From the IMG/VR virus record IMGVR_UViG_3300043673_000021, positions 1 through 64,000 of that record: a DNA stretch of 64,000 bases. The stretch is one strand, 5' to 3'. The first letter of the stretch is position 1. Every line of letters starts with the position of its first letter. Positions 1 to 9,300 of the stretch are shown here, piece after piece. Both the position numbers and the translations under genes were made by a program. This DNA is from a virus. The notes beneath the pieces are model-generated. The model saw only the letters and a list, made by a program, of their open reading frames with translations. It did not search any database and was not told the DNA's origin.

Positions 1-77
1 CAGAGGCTTCCGCTTGCCGGACCGGTCTGACCGTACATCATTGCGACGCTCAAGAGCGTCAGTATTAGTTTGTTCAT
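1..77 (-). CDS. Secreted protein, N-terminus only (cut by window edge)
   Basis: Only the first 25 codons are in the window. The start ATG is preceded by a GAGGAAAT ribosome site. The leader (MNKLILTLLSVAMMYGQTG) has a Lys, a hydrophobic core and a likely signal-peptidase site after YGQ. It closely resembles the leader of the 153-aa protein two genes upstream (MNKLLLLALLGVATLYGQS), so the two may be related or share a export leader. The mature part lies outside, and no function can be given. Confidence 0.6.
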   Translation of the reverse strand, partial: MNKLILTLLSVAMMYGQTGPASGSL

Positions 78-94
78 TCGATTTCCTCGTGGGG

Positions 95-1213
95 TTAGAA
101 GATCACCGCTGGGACACCGTTATTACTAGCGATTGCGGTCAGCGAAGACATTGCAGGCGGGCTGTTCTGGTTGGTGTAATTTTGGAGTATCCAGTCACCG
201 GACCTAGCGACACTGGATACTCGCGCTTCGTCGTTGACAGAATTAGCAAACTCTGAAAAACCGTCATCCATGACGAAGAAATTGAAACTGCCATCGATAA
301 AATACCCTCGCGCGGTTGGACCTGCTACCAGCGCCCCATTGACGTAAGTAAGTTGATTTGTTCCGTCATAGGTGAATGCCACGTGATACCAGGTACCCGT
401 GGATATCGTTATGCTGGGCACTACTCCCTGCCCTGCGCAGCCTACGAGAAATGACGTATTGTGAGTCCATATAGCGACACCCGAACAGGTCACGCTTATG
501 TTTCCCCAAGACATACTTCCTCTGAAATTGCTATCTAATACAGTTGGATTGATCCATATTTCTCCCGTCATTGGGTTGTTTGCACTTGGGAAAGTACTGC
601 CGTTTACCGCACGGGTTCGGCATGGGTTTGGAGAATTGAGGGTTATCGCTCCATCTACTTTACCGGCAGTAGAGATGCAAGGGTGGCCGGAAACATTGTC
701 ATCTGTCATGTTATGAGCGTTGGCACTGAAATCTTGAAGACCTAGAGTGGTTCCGTCTGGAAAATGGTAGGCCGCAACCGTATTCGAATCCCACTCTGAT
801 CCCTGCGCGCCGCCTTGGTATGTACTGACGGCGGAATTTCCTACGCAGACCGTCGGCACAATCGCCGCTCCAGTTGTCAGCGTCATCTTTGCCCAGCCTT
901 TGATTATTCCGGTGCTGGCTCCCTCGTAATACTCAATTCCCCAACTGAAACCCGTTATCGTCGTGCATGTTGAGTCGGAAGTGAGGGCGAAGTCGGCAGG
1001 GACAGTGACACCGACGTGCGTGACAGTATTCTGAATCGCGCCGCCGTTGCCCACTGTTTTAAGCAGCGCGTTCGTCGCAGTGAAGGCACCCGTCCAGTTG
1101 GTCAACGTGGTCGATCCAGAAGCTGCTGGGAAGGTTACGGCCCCCTTGTACGCCCATCCGCCAAATACGGGGCCAGCCAGAGCGAGGAGCAATAGCAGCT
1201 TCACTTCGCGCAT
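95..1213 (-). CDS. Secreted LamG/concanavalin-A-like lectin-fold protein
   Basis: 372 aa. A signal peptide (Leu-rich core, cut near VFGG) is followed by a region resembling DUF2341 (WAYKGAVTF, then a WGIEYYEG segment) and a C-terminal LamG/concanavalin-A-like jelly roll (residues about 140-350: YHVAFTYDGT, VDEARVSSVARSGDWI). Such domains bind carbohydrate in other proteins, so a role in glycan binding outside the cytoplasm is inferred. The gene overlaps its upstream neighbour by 13 bases. A GTG three codons in (position 1204) makes a GTGA overlap with that neighbour's stop and gives the leader MKLLLLLALAG, so it may be the true start. Its place at the distal end of a late phage operon suggests an accessory (moron) or virion-decorating protein. 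Confidence 0.75.
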   Translation of the reverse strand: MREVKLLLLLALAGPVFGGWAYKGAVTFPAASGSTTLTNWTGAFTATNALLKTVGNGGAIQNTVTHVGVTVPADFALTSDSTCTTITGFSWGIEYYEGASTGIIKGWAKMTLTTGAAIVPTVCVGNSAVSTYQGGAQGSEWDSNTVAAYHFPDGTTLGLQDFSANAHNMTDDNVSGHPCISTAGKVDGAITLNSPNPCRTRAVNGSTFPSANNPMTGEIWINPTVLDSNFRGSMSWGNISVTCSGVAIWTHNTSFLVGCAGQGVVPSITISTGTWYHVAFTYDGTNQLTYVNGALVAGPTARGYFIDGSFNFFVMDDGFSEFANSVNDEARVSSVARSGDWILQNYTNQNSPPAMSSLTAIASNNGVPAVIF

Positions 1214-1662
1214 CCTAGAGTGAATTCAACATGTCCAGCCGTTCCGCCATAAGCGAACAAGTTAACGCCGAACGTGTCATAGGCCGCGATTGCGGTGCCC
1301 GAAAGGTCGCTTAGCGTCGTGCTGTGAACTCTGGTTCCAGTGCTCAGACCGAACCCCGAAGTGCTGAGGGTTTGCGTAACAGTTGGGAGCACCGTCCCAC
1401 CATCCGCGATGCGCCAGAGTTTTACCGTCGCGGTCGAATCCGAAGAGATTACCCAGTCCGTAATCGCGCAGGCGTAAGGAACAGTTACGTACACGGTTGT
1501 CCCAGCAACAGCATTAGCCCCAACAAACATAACCGCGAAACCACCAGATCGCATACTGACACCGGATGATGGCGTGGATGTCTGCACGACGGTACTAGGT
1601 GCAGCACTCTGGCCGTACAGAGTCGCGACGCCCAAGAGCGCCAACAGCAAAAGTTTGTTCAT
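1201..1662 (-). CDS. Secreted small protein of unknown function
   Basis: 153 aa with a clear signal peptide (MNKLLLLALLGVATLYGQS). The mature part is rich in Thr, Val and Ser with short beta-like stretches (TTVYVTVPYACAITDW, HVEFTLGCAK) and two Cys that could form a disulfide outside the cytoplasm. An AAAGGAAAA ribosome site lies just before the ATG. It is translationally coupled to the LamG protein downstream. The overall style resembles the 138-aa secreted protein beside the portal gene, which also combines a leader, a CxxxD segment and a hydrophobic end. The family is not recognised. Confidence 0.65.
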   Translation of the reverse strand: MNKLLLLALLGVATLYGQSAAPSTVVQTSTPSSGVSMRSGGFAVMFVGANAVAGTTVYVTVPYACAITDWVISSDSTATVKLWRIADGGTVLPTVTQTLSTSGFGLSTGTRVHSTTLSDLSGTAIAAYDTFGVNLFAYGGTAGHVEFTLGCAK

Positions 1663-1671
1663 GGTTTTCCT

Positions 1672-2271
1672 TTACCCCTTGTGGCGGAGTGCGGCCATTG
1701 AGATCAATTCGTGAAGGAGAAAGGCAAACGCGCCGATTAGCGCACTGATGACGACGCCAACCTTCTGCATCACCGTCCATCCGCCCGACGCCTTATTCTT
1801 GAAAGCGTCGCGTTCTTGCTCAATGACTTGCACTGATTTCTCAACCGTATCCACGCGCTCGTCAAGGGAGTCAAAGCGGTTGTCGACATTCTCTGGGCTC
1901 AGTTCGTCGTTCCCGATCTTTTCCTTGTCCATCCGGTCTAGGTCGATCTTCTGTTGCGCCCTGTACTCGGCTAATTCGAGTCTGGAACTCGCCCTCCCAT
2001 CGGCTATCGAGACCGTCAACCGCGCCTCAATCGCTTGGATCTCCAGCCGTGAAGCCTTATCTCCCTCAACGCGATCGACCTTGCGCGAGAGGTCTTCCAT
2101 CTGGGTTCGCATGTGAACCATATCCTGACGCAACCCGATTACGGTTTCGTTTACGCCGTTGATGGCTTGCAGGATCTCTACCTTGTCGTCCATGGGCATG
2201 CGGTTTGATCTTGCTGGCATTTGAGTGAGCCCCCTTGGCTCTGGGAAATCTAAGGCAATCTCTGCTGCCAT
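1672..2271 (-). CDS. Coiled-coil protein with C-terminal membrane anchor
   Basis: 199 aa. Residues about 30-150 are charged and heptad-like (VNETVIGLRQDM, SLDERVDTVEKSVQVIEQE), which predicts a long coiled coil. A single membrane helix follows (VGVVISALIGAFAFLLHEL) with a short positively charged tail. The ATG at 2271 is spaced 5 bases from AGGAG; a GTG at 2277 abuts the AGGAG and is less likely. Phage proteins of this shape are often found beside endolysins and may act in lysis (holin or spanin-like), but this is inferred from topology and place only. Confidence 0.6.
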   Translation of the reverse strand: MAAEIALDFPEPRGLTQMPARSNRMPMDDKVEILQAINGVNETVIGLRQDMVHMRTQMEDLSRKVDRVEGDKASRLEIQAIEARLTVSIADGRASSRLELAEYRAQQKIDLDRMDKEKIGNDELSPENVDNRFDSLDERVDTVEKSVQVIEQERDAFKNKASGGWTVMQKVGVVISALIGAFAFLLHELISMAALRHKG

Positions 2272-2296
2272 AAACACTCCTGTTTTGGTTAGGCTG

Positions 2297-2884
2297 TCAG
2301 GAAACGATTGCGTTCGGCAATGCGCCGTCGCACAGGTTACTCGCCTCAGTTATGGCGTGTTGAATATTCTGCTGGTGGGCGATGGAAAGCAGTAGATCCG
2401 CGTACCCGCCACCTGTCGCATACCCGGCTTGCGCGATCCCGCGCAGTAGACCGTCCGCGTCTTTCGTTGCCTGATATTGCTTCCATGCTTGGCGATAGCG
2501 GGAGTTCCCTAGTATGAAAGCGATGTAGGCCGCCACTGATTCATCGAAGCTCGCATACTGGGCAAACCAGCAGGACATGTGATATCTAGTGATGCCATTG
2601 CCCAGCGGATCACAGCGGGTCACTGTGTTCCGCTCATCGTCGCGCATGGAATGAAAGCCAGCAGAGGCCATATCTTCCGTCGTCGGGCAGAGTTTCGCGG
2701 GCCCCTGCTCGGGGGCGCGCTTGATTCCCCAATAATTGAAGTCGCCAGTGACCTTCTGTCCCCACGAGGACTCAATGGCGAATTGGCTCAGGAGCACGAC
2801 CGGCGGATAGCCAGTTAGCTTCTCTGCCTTCACGGCCGCGATGGCCATTCCCCTTAAGTGTTCGTCTGTTTCGTAGGTATACAT
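2297..2884 (-). CDS. Endolysin, glucosaminidase (FlgJ/LytG-type) domain
   Basis: 195 aa. The single domain matches the glucosaminidase family that cuts the glycan strands of peptidoglycan. The catalytic Glu is E38 in LLSQFAIESSWGQK, followed by the usual NYWGIK motif. Later family landmarks include SFDESVAAYIAFIL and the C-terminal AGYATGGGYADLL. There is no signal peptide, so export to the wall would need a holin. It lies in a lysis-like cluster with a mini membrane protein (2896-3042) and a holin-like protein (4487-4810). A virion-associated role is less likely because the gene is far from the tail tip genes. Confidence 0.85.
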   Translation of the reverse strand: MYTYETDEHLRGMAIAAVKAEKLTGYPPVVLLSQFAIESSWGQKVTGDFNYWGIKRAPEQGPAKLCPTTEDMASAGFHSMRDDERNTVTRCDPLGNGITRYHMSCWFAQYASFDESVAAYIAFILGNSRYRQAWKQYQATKDADGLLRGIAQAGYATGGGYADLLLSIAHQQNIQHAITEASNLCDGALPNAIVS

Positions 2885-2895
2885 GGGCTCTCACC

Positions 2896-3042
2896 TCAGA
2901 TATTGCCCCTGAGAAGCATGATGATCAAGACAATCAGGAGGATGGTTCCGAGGCTTATCCCACCGGTTCCGTAGGATGTTCCCCACTGATGGAAACCTAC
3001 TCCGCCAAACAAAAGGATGAGAATGATGATTAGCAGTAACAT
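2896..3042 (-). CDS. DUF3309-like mini membrane protein
   Basis: 48 aa, almost all hydrophobic. Two membrane stretches (MLLLIIILILLFGGVG and GTILLIVLIIMLLRG) flank a turn HQWGTSYGTGG. The arrangement of a W and GxSYG turn before a glycine-rich second helix matches the small DUF3309 family found in bacteria and phages. An AAAGGGG ribosome site stands 4 bases before ATG. Its position directly upstream of the endolysin gene suggests a lysis or membrane role, which is inference. Confidence 0.6.
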   Translation of the reverse strand: MLLLIIILILLFGGVGFHQWGTSYGTGGISLGTILLIVLIIMLLRGNI

Positions 3043-3071
3043 GTTAACCCCTTTATTTTTTAATATCTACT

Positions 3072-3380
3072 TCAGAAGTCCCAGTCTGGAATCTCGACCG
3101 TGGTCCCCTTGAGCGAGTGCCAGCAGTCCTGAAGAAACTGAATCTTGCCATCGGTCACAAAGGAGTGGCAGCGGAATTCAGGGAAGCTGGCATTGCAGAG
3201 AATCGAAGGAGTGAACGTTGGCGCATCCATCGATCCGTTCCAGCCCCATACATGATCGCCGCCCTGCCCTGTGTTCGGTGCCGCGACGGAGATTCCATGC
3301 GAGCATTCACAGCCGGGGCAGAAAAAACAATACTGCGCGGGAAGCTTGTCACCGTTCATGCGGTGGAGCTTAATCCCCAT
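3072..3380 (-). CDS. DUF6527-like zinc-binding phage protein
   Basis: 102 aa. It has the landmarks of a widespread small phage family usually labelled DUF6527: a CFFCPGCECSH cysteine cluster, then WGWNGSMDAPTFTPSI, then CHSFVTDGKIQFLQDC and a final W-H-Lys-Gly-Thr segment. The conserved Cys/His pattern suggests a bound metal. No biochemical role is known to me. A GAGAGGG site lies upstream of the ATG. Confidence 0.7.
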   Translation of the reverse strand: MGIKLHRMNGDKLPAQYCFFCPGCECSHGISVAAPNTGQGGDHVWGWNGSMDAPTFTPSILCNASFPEFRCHSFVTDGKIQFLQDCWHSLKGTTVEIPDWDF

Positions 3381-3382
3381 AT

Positions 3383-3652
3383 TCAGCGGATACCCTCTCC
3401 AAGAACAGGCTCACCGTTCTTGATATGCACCACGCGACCGTGTTCGATGCGGAAGAAAAACGTCCATTCTTGGCATGCGCGACACTCCGTCCAATAGCCC
3501 GAATCCGGGAAGGAGTTAGCGTAAGCGTTGTTGAATACCTGCACCGTTGCGCACTTCTCGCAAAACGCCAACGTAACTGGAGCTCCATGGATAGTACTAG
3601 GGGAGACTGAAGTCAGTTTGGGACGCGCACCAGTTGGAATTTCAATAATCAT
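3383..3652 (-). CDS. Small zinc-ribbon-like protein
   Basis: 89 aa of unknown family. Two CxxC pairs (CEKC near residue 31 and CRAC near residue 58) predict a zinc ribbon. A strong AGGAAAGGG ribosome site precedes the ATG. It lies tandem with the DUF6527-like gene with only two bases between them, so the two are probably co-translated. Its function is unknown. Confidence 0.6.
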   Translation of the reverse strand: MIIEIPTGARPKLTSVSPSTIHGAPVTLAFCEKCATVQVFNNAYANSFPDSGYWTECRACQEWTFFFRIEHGRVVHIKNGEPVLGEGIR

Positions 3653-3733
3653 ACTTTCCCTTTCCTCCAGACGCGACCGCCGGCAACCCCTTTTTGAATT
3701 TGGTTTAGGGCGGTCGGGTCCGAAGTCCCGCTG

Positions 3734-4009
3734 TTAGGCAGAAGCTGTGCTGCGAATGTGAGTAAGCGCGTCGGTGAGCCGTTGGCCGATTCCGCTCTCG
3801 ACCTTTCCGCCGAACATCCCGTGCCCGTGGACGGTCAATTCGCCACCGGCGTAGGAGAAATCGGCGCTCCAGTTGATGGGATGCGTGCCCTTGATATTGC
3901 CGTTCGTGGGCCCGATGTTGGATAGGGCGATCCCTTCGCTCGGGTTGAGGGTTTGGAGTGCGGTTTCGATCTGCTGGAACTCTGCAGGCGTCATTGGTAC
4001 TTGGATCAT
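3734..4009 (-). CDS. Hypothetical protein
   Basis: 91 aa, not recognised. The N-terminus is helical (PAEFQQIETALQTL), followed by a beta-like, Gly-rich segment (GELTVHGHGMFGGKVESGIGQRL). Its ATG overlaps the stop of the preceding 64-aa gene as ATGA, which fixes the start and shows membership of the late operon. Confidence 0.5.
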   Translation of the reverse strand: MIQVPMTPAEFQQIETALQTLNPSEGIALSNIGPTNGNIKGTHPINWSADFSYAGGELTVHGHGMFGGKVESGIGQRLTDALTHIRSTASA

Positions 4010-4200
4010 GGGATTTTGCGTCTCACTTTCTTTGAATGGTGAAATGGTCTTGCTACTGTCCGCCCGGTCGCACGCAGGCCGCGGATGATCAGCTTTGGGT
4101 GATCCGCTATTCCAACGACCACCGCGACGACACCCGCGAGAGAGGGCGGAGGGACGGCGGATAGCGGGAGAGCTAAGAGGAGGGCGAGGGCAAGCTTCAT
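4006..4200 (-). CDS. Small secreted or membrane protein
   Basis: 64 aa. The N-terminus MKLALALLLALPLSAVPPP is a signal peptide or membrane anchor, and the C-terminus is strongly basic (RPFHHSKKVRRKIP). The start at 4200 is set by an ATGA overlap with the preceding gene; an in-frame TTG at 4212 is possible but less likely. With a holin-like gene two positions upstream it could be a spanin-like lysis factor. No family is recognised. Confidence 0.5.
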   Translation of the reverse strand: MKLALALLLALPLSAVPPPSLAGVVAVVVGIADHPKLIIRGLRATGRTVARPFHHSKKVRRKIP

Positions 4201-4490
4201 TCCGGCGGCCAAGCTTCCATCGTTGAGCCCAGACGCCTAGCCTCAGTTCGCCAGCGCTCCATCTCGACAGTCATATCTTCGCGTTGCTTTACGAGCCACT
4301 CAAGGGCTTGCTCTACACTGGCAGCGCCTTCACCTGCGGCTTGGCGTGCCACCTCCAGCAACTGCCGAGCCCAAGCCCGGGTTTCGATTTCAGCCGCGGC
4401 GCTAATTTCTCCGGTGTCCGGCGACACCGACACAAGGCCGGATTCACCATGACCGACCATTCGCGGAAAGTGAGAGATTTCATCTTTCAT
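4197..4490 (-). CDS. Hypothetical coiled-coil protein
   Basis: 97 aa. The C-terminal half is helical and charged (ARQLLEVARQAAGEGAAS, then EMERWRTEARRLGST), suggesting a short coiled coil. Start and stop both form ATGA overlaps with neighbours: the ATG overlaps the stop of the holin-like gene, and the stop overlaps the next start. The frame stays open upstream to 4793, but that part is antisense-like shadow of the holin-like gene. Function unknown. Confidence 0.55.
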   Translation of the reverse strand: MKDEISHFPRMVGHGESGLVSVSPDTGEISAAAEIETRAWARQLLEVARQAAGEGAASVEQALEWLVKQREDMTVEMERWRTEARRLGSTMEAWPPE

Positions 4491-4810
4491 GACTGCTTTT
4501 CCTCTGTTGTCTGAACGGTTTCCTTGACGAGTGCCGGCGGATTCTGCTGCAGGCTGGTGGTTTCCTTGGTGGTAACGGTGATGATCGCCGGGAGTGGGTG
4601 CTGTTTCAGGTAGGCGAAGAAAGGCGTCAATCCGCTGGCGACAAACGTGATTACCATCGCTATAAATAACGGGCGAGGATTGCTGAGGTTGAACTTCTCC
4701 GGATCGATCACAGAAACTGTAGCTCCAGTTGACAGCGCGGTGGACCCGCCGCCGATAAAGGCAGAGCCGAGCCCGTACAGCCATAGCCTCCACTCGTAGC
4801 GGGTCTTCAT
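4487..4810 (-). CDS. Holin-like two-helix membrane protein
   Basis: 107 aa. The N-terminal WRLWLYGLGSAFIGGGSTAL is a glycine-rich membrane helix. After a loop (VIDPEKFNL) comes a second helix (PLFIAMVITFVASGLTPFF) ending in AYLKQHPLP. This order of WRLWLYGL, AFIGGGS, DPEKFNL and YLKQxPLP is familiar from small phage holin-like proteins. The tail is hydrophilic. A holin would let the endolysin of this operon reach the wall. The assignment rests on pattern and context. Confidence 0.65.
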   Translation of the reverse strand: MKTRYEWRLWLYGLGSAFIGGGSTALSTGATVSVIDPEKFNLSNPRPLFIAMVITFVASGLTPFFAYLKQHPLPAIITVTTKETTSLQQNPPALVKETVQTTEEKQS

Positions 4811-4818
4811 GGTGTAGG

Positions 4819-5181
4819 TTATGCCTTAGGTGCGGCGACCACCGCTGCGTTCGCCGGGCTGACCGCAGCTTTAACCGCCGGGATGATCGTCTTGATATCC
4901 GCGATCAACGAGGCGTCGAGGGTGATACTGAGTCCTCCGGAGTTCGCGGCAGAACCCGCATCTTCGATGGCCTTGATGACGGCTCCCAGCACTGCTTCGC
5001 TGGCTCGTTCGATATTGGCCAACTGCGGGCTAACAAGGCCGCTAATGGCCTCAATGGTGGGCGCGCTGGCCTCCACTTTCTGGAGCGCCGGGAGGATCTT
5101 GCTTTCGAGAAACGATCCGGATTTTTTTAGGTCGCTGATGGCGGTCGCGTAAACGTGTTCGAGGGTGAGGAGTAGGCTCAT
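4819..5181 (-). CDS. Hypothetical Ala-rich phage protein
   Basis: 120 aa, not recognised. It is Ala/Ile rich and mostly helical (AISDLKKSGSFLESKILPALQK; ERASEAVLGAVIKAIEDAG), with no membrane segment strong enough to call. Its ATG overlaps the stop of the upstream 124-aa gene (ATGA). It lies between tail genes and the lysis cluster. Confidence 0.5.
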   Translation of the reverse strand: MSLLLTLEHVYATAISDLKKSGSFLESKILPALQKVEASAPTIEAISGLVSPQLANIERASEAVLGAVIKAIEDAGSAANSGGLSITLDASLIADIKTIIPAVKAAVSPANAAVVAAPKA

Positions 5182-5552
5182 TTGTTTTTTCCTTTGTTGT
5201 TAGAGGTTTTTGACGTCGTTTCCTTGGCCTGTAGTTGCTCGACAATCGGGTCTGCCCAAATGTGATCAACGGTAGTTAATTTAGGCCAAGAGTTGAGAAG
5301 TTCTTGCAGGGCGTTCGCGTCGGCGGATTCGAGTTCAACTGATCGCTCGCCGAAGTCGATAGTCGGGGCCATGTAGGTCCGCAATGTTTCGCTGACTTGC
5401 TGGACTTTAATCTGTGGGCTCTCCGCATCATCGAACCTCACGAGGTTTAGAACACGGAGAAAAGGTGCGGTGCGGCCGAGTGGACCCTCCTGCACAGATA
5501 GCAAATCGCTGAGTTTCAGGCGCTGGGTGAAGTTTAGTTCGATGGATATCAT
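5178..5552 (-). CDS. Hypothetical phage protein
   Basis: 124 aa, not recognised. It begins MISIELNFTQRLKL and contains a long mixed alpha/beta body with a hydrophilic, Lys/Asn-rich tail (TSKTSNNKGKNK). It is coupled to the next gene by ATGA. The gene order (tail fibre, 274-aa structural candidate, this gene, holin region) suggests a late protein. Confidence 0.5.
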   Translation of the reverse strand: MISIELNFTQRLKLSDLLSVQEGPLGRTAPFLRVLNLVRFDDAESPQIKVQQVSETLRTYMAPTIDFGERSVELESADANALQELLNSWPKLTTVDHIWADPIVEQLQAKETTSKTSNNKGKNK

Positions 5553-5558
5553 GGCGTT

Positions 5559-6383
5559 TTAGTGATCCCAATAAGTTCGGTAGTCGTTGCCGCTGGCGTC
5601 AACCTCTGGCAGCGTGGTGCATAAAATCTGCATCTCCACATTTGTGTTGATCGCCGCTCCACCCGTGACAGGGCCAGCATTCAGCAGTAACGCATTGGTA
5701 GGATTGCCAGTGCTAGATATAGAACTGCTGCTGTAAATTGGCACTGGTTTTAGGGATGGCGATGTAGGATTGTAAACAGAACTGCCGCTGTACCATGGCA
5801 GGTAATTTGGTGGTTCGTAGTCTATTGTTCCGGGAGATCCTAGCAGCCTGTACTGATCGAATACGTTGGGTATTCCGGTAGGGTTTCCCCTGATGAATCC
5901 AATGTTTGTCAGTGACACCGATCCGGTCACGGGCACGTGAGTGATCAGCAAGTACTTCGTGTAGACGCTGTATATAATCCGCACCGTGGCATTGATCGCG
6001 TGGTTATTGAACAGGATGGCGTTAAAATGCGTGCTGTCTGTTACCGTTGCCTTGACTACCTCTTGCAAGGCCGGATTCTCCGCATCGATAAGTAGGAAGG
6101 TCGCGCCAAATGTAATGAGGTTATTCAAAAACTGAGTAGTCGGAACAAGAACATCTTGCGGCGAGCTCCCGCCGGTCACTGTAGCCAAGATTGGCATCGC
6201 AATGCCCGCTCCTCCTGGGTCAAGCGTCAGGGCAGCAGGTTCAATCCTCTGCACCCTTACAGAGCCGAATGCGCAAGGTCCCATGTTAACGGTGTTTATA
6301 ATAAGCGGTGAAGATGTTTCTCCAGTAAACGATGAGCTTGCGAGACCCCCAACACAACTTCGTATTGATAAAGTTTCTGCCAT
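5559..6383 (-). CDS. Probable tail-fibre-associated structural protein
   Basis: 274 aa. It is rich in Ser, Thr, Gly, Asn and Pro with beta-like segments (ATVRIIYSVYTKYLLI; SLTNIGFIRGN) and an NP/SP-rich stretch (SSVYNPTSPSLKPVPIY), as in virion-surface proteins. It follows the giant fibre gene after 12 bases and has an AGGAAGG ribosome site. No family is recognised; a second fibre subunit or a decoration protein is inferred from composition and place. Confidence 0.5.
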   Translation of the reverse strand: MAETLSIRSCVGGLASSSFTGETSSPLIINTVNMGPCAFGSVRVQRIEPAALTLDPGGAGIAMPILATVTGGSSPQDVLVPTTQFLNNLITFGATFLLIDAENPALQEVVKATVTDSTHFNAILFNNHAINATVRIIYSVYTKYLLITHVPVTGSVSLTNIGFIRGNPTGIPNVFDQYRLLGSPGTIDYEPPNYLPWYSGSSVYNPTSPSLKPVPIYSSSSISSTGNPTNALLLNAGPVTGGAAINTNVEMQILCTTLPEVDASGNDYRTYWDH

Positions 6384-6395
6384 GTTTGTACCTTC

Positions 6396-9300
6396 CTAAG
6401 TTACTATTCCGCCAATCGCATTTAATGCTGTCGTGTTAGGCCCACCGAACGTAGTGGCTACAAAGAATGTCTGTGTTCTTCCAGGTGCTCCACCGTGGAT
6501 GTTATAGCCAGTTGCCTCAATGCCGGCAGTGAAAACCGCACCTGTTGATTGGATCTGCCCATTCACTTCAAGCGCTCGTGAAATAGGAACACCACCAATA
6601 CCAACAAGACCGCTTGCAGTTACGTATATTCTAGTAAGGTTGTTGGATCTAATTCCGAATGTATGCGCTGTGGCCGAGCCCATGAAGGCCATGTTATTGA
6701 AGTTATCGCATCCTGAATACGCGGTCATACTTCCAGCACTGTTTATTGCAACATAGTAAGCGTTGCCACCAGAGCCACTGGCAGAGTTACCGTGGATCTC
6801 AACCTTACTTCCAAGATCTAACAGTGGCGGAGCGGTGGGGTTAGCAATAAATACGCAGCCGCCAAACTCTCCACCACCATTAACCGCCACTGCATTGAAG
6901 GCGAAAGATGTAAGTTGTAGAGTATTGGCAAACACACCGCCGTTTGTGAAGATGGCGTTAAAGGCTGAAGATGAGGCATTGATCGACACAGCAGCGACGC
7001 CGCCAAACGGCAAACTAACTGCGTTGGATGCCAAGCTGTTAGATACAAATCCGTCGCCTGATTGTACAAACCCCTGTGCGCATGAGATGCTTGGCTGTCC
7101 AACGGAGCCGTTAACAGATATGAATCCCTGTTTCGTGAAGTAAATACCGCCAGGATTGTGAAAAGTATCGGCACTGAAGAACAGAGCACCTTCATTTGGG
7201 TTGCCAGATCCGATAGAAAATATTCTCGCAATGTGAGGATGGCCGGTCGATGACGTTGATGTGAAATCCAAGAACTGCGATCCACCGCCGACCACAGACG
7301 GTACAAGTCCTAATTTTATGCCGACTAGCGCAGAGAAGTCATCACAGTTTATTCCGTAGTCATAATAACCTGGATTACCTGATGTGGCGGCGATACGAAC
7401 ACCTGCGTTAGCATAACCCGGTGTTTCTGTGTACGGCGAGTTCGGCATGATCCATTTTGTCCCTGACCACCCTATGTTTCCAGGTTGCTGGAACGGCTGA
7501 CCAAATGCTGAATCTGTCAGCCATGCGATGTTGACATTGATACCCGCAAACGTTGTGAGGTGATGGGAGATATTAACGTCCATCTCAATACCGTTGCAAG
7601 TGCCAGCCACTCTGGTGGATGGGTTTTCGTTGATGTAATCACGAACAAGAAGGTTTGCGCCCCAGACTGCTGCGCCGGTAACCGCTGCAACAGCAAAGCC
7701 ACTTAGGGCCACTGAGCCAACGAAGCTACTACTTGCGGGTGCGTTATTAACCACCATCGCAACGAGCGCATCAGACTCCCAACTGGTAACACTAGATGGG
7801 GTTATCATGCCGAAGGTTCCGCCCGCTTCACGCACAGTAAAGGGGCCACCCGATGGATGGAAGAAATATTCCAGTGTCTGGGTGTTCGTGACCGTAGGCC
7901 CAACCAGTCCTACGACAGCAGACTGATCATGCACGCCGTCAAACGCACCGGCACAGAGCGACTGGAATGGCTGGAGCTTCGAAGAGCCACCGGTATAGGA
8001 GGATGAGCCAAGAGTCAGTTGCGGCGACACGCTTATGGGGCCAAGGTAATGCCCTGTGGAATCAATGATTACGCCGACTCCGTCAATCGAATAGGAGTGT
8101 CCGGTAAAGTTTCGCGAACTGTCGATGATGCCAGAACCGAGGATCGAATATGCCACGGAAGTCGTGGTCCCGTCGCCCGTTACGGCGAACAAGTCTGAGC
8201 CCGCGACGTTTAGCGTGAGTACGCGGGTTAGTGGGTTGGAATTTGCGACCTTTACCAGCAACCCATTCGCATTCGTGGCATTGTCAGTATTTTCCACGCC
8301 CCACATATAGCCAAGGGCGCTGTTCCGCCAGGTAATCCCCGAGCCGTGCGTTGTGCCAACCGGGGTCCCTTGGGCATCCAGGATGTTGGCTGCGCTATTG
8401 GTGAGCAGGTCCCATGACGTGCTGGGATTTCCCACGGTAACCGACCGACCGAATAGATTGGCCGAACTGTCGATCACGAGGGAGGGAGTGGCCCCGGAGA
8501 TAACAAGTGATGTTCCCGTAAATCCCCGGGCATTGCTGATAACCCCGTTGCTCCCGACCGAATAGGCTTGGGCGGTCGCAATCCCATCTGCGGTTACCGC
8601 GAATAGATCCGATCCGCCGGCATTTAGCGTCAGGAGCCTTGTCAGTGGATTTGTATTCGCTACTTTAACGATCAGGCCATTGGAGTTGGTGACGTTATTG
8701 GTGTTCTCGACTCCCCACATGTAGCCCGTCGCCGAGTTGCGCCACGTGACACCAAAGCCATGGGTAGTTCCGATCGGAGATCCTTGCGAGTCGATAACAT
8801 TTACCGCGCTGTTGCTGAGGAGATCCCACGGCGTGGATGTGGCAATACCGACCGCCCTAAAGATACCGTTACCCGCGTTGTCGATGATGAGATTCTGTGG
8901 AGCCCCTCCAGTGACCGCACCGTAGAGGGTGACCGAATTCCCGGTGAAGTTGCGGACGTTGTCGATCGCGCCGTTGCCAGAGATGGTGAGGGACGGAATC
9001 AGGGTTGTTCTATCGGTAAATTGCGCGACTAACGTACCCTGCTGCAACCCGCGATCGGTCCATGTGATACCGCCGTCCGTCGTTGTTCCTCCCGTGTGGT
9101 TGAACGTCGGCAGTGAGCCGCCCGAATTACCCGACGCCTCGGTGACGGTCTGAATGTGGCTCGCGCCGTCGAGAATCGACTGCCCAACCTGCCAAGCGAA
9201 GCTTCCCACCCAAGAGCCAAGTGGGACGTTTTTATATAAATTGGCGCTAGCGTCAGTGCCGCCCACTAGCGTGTGCTCAGTCTGGAGGACATGCTCGCAT

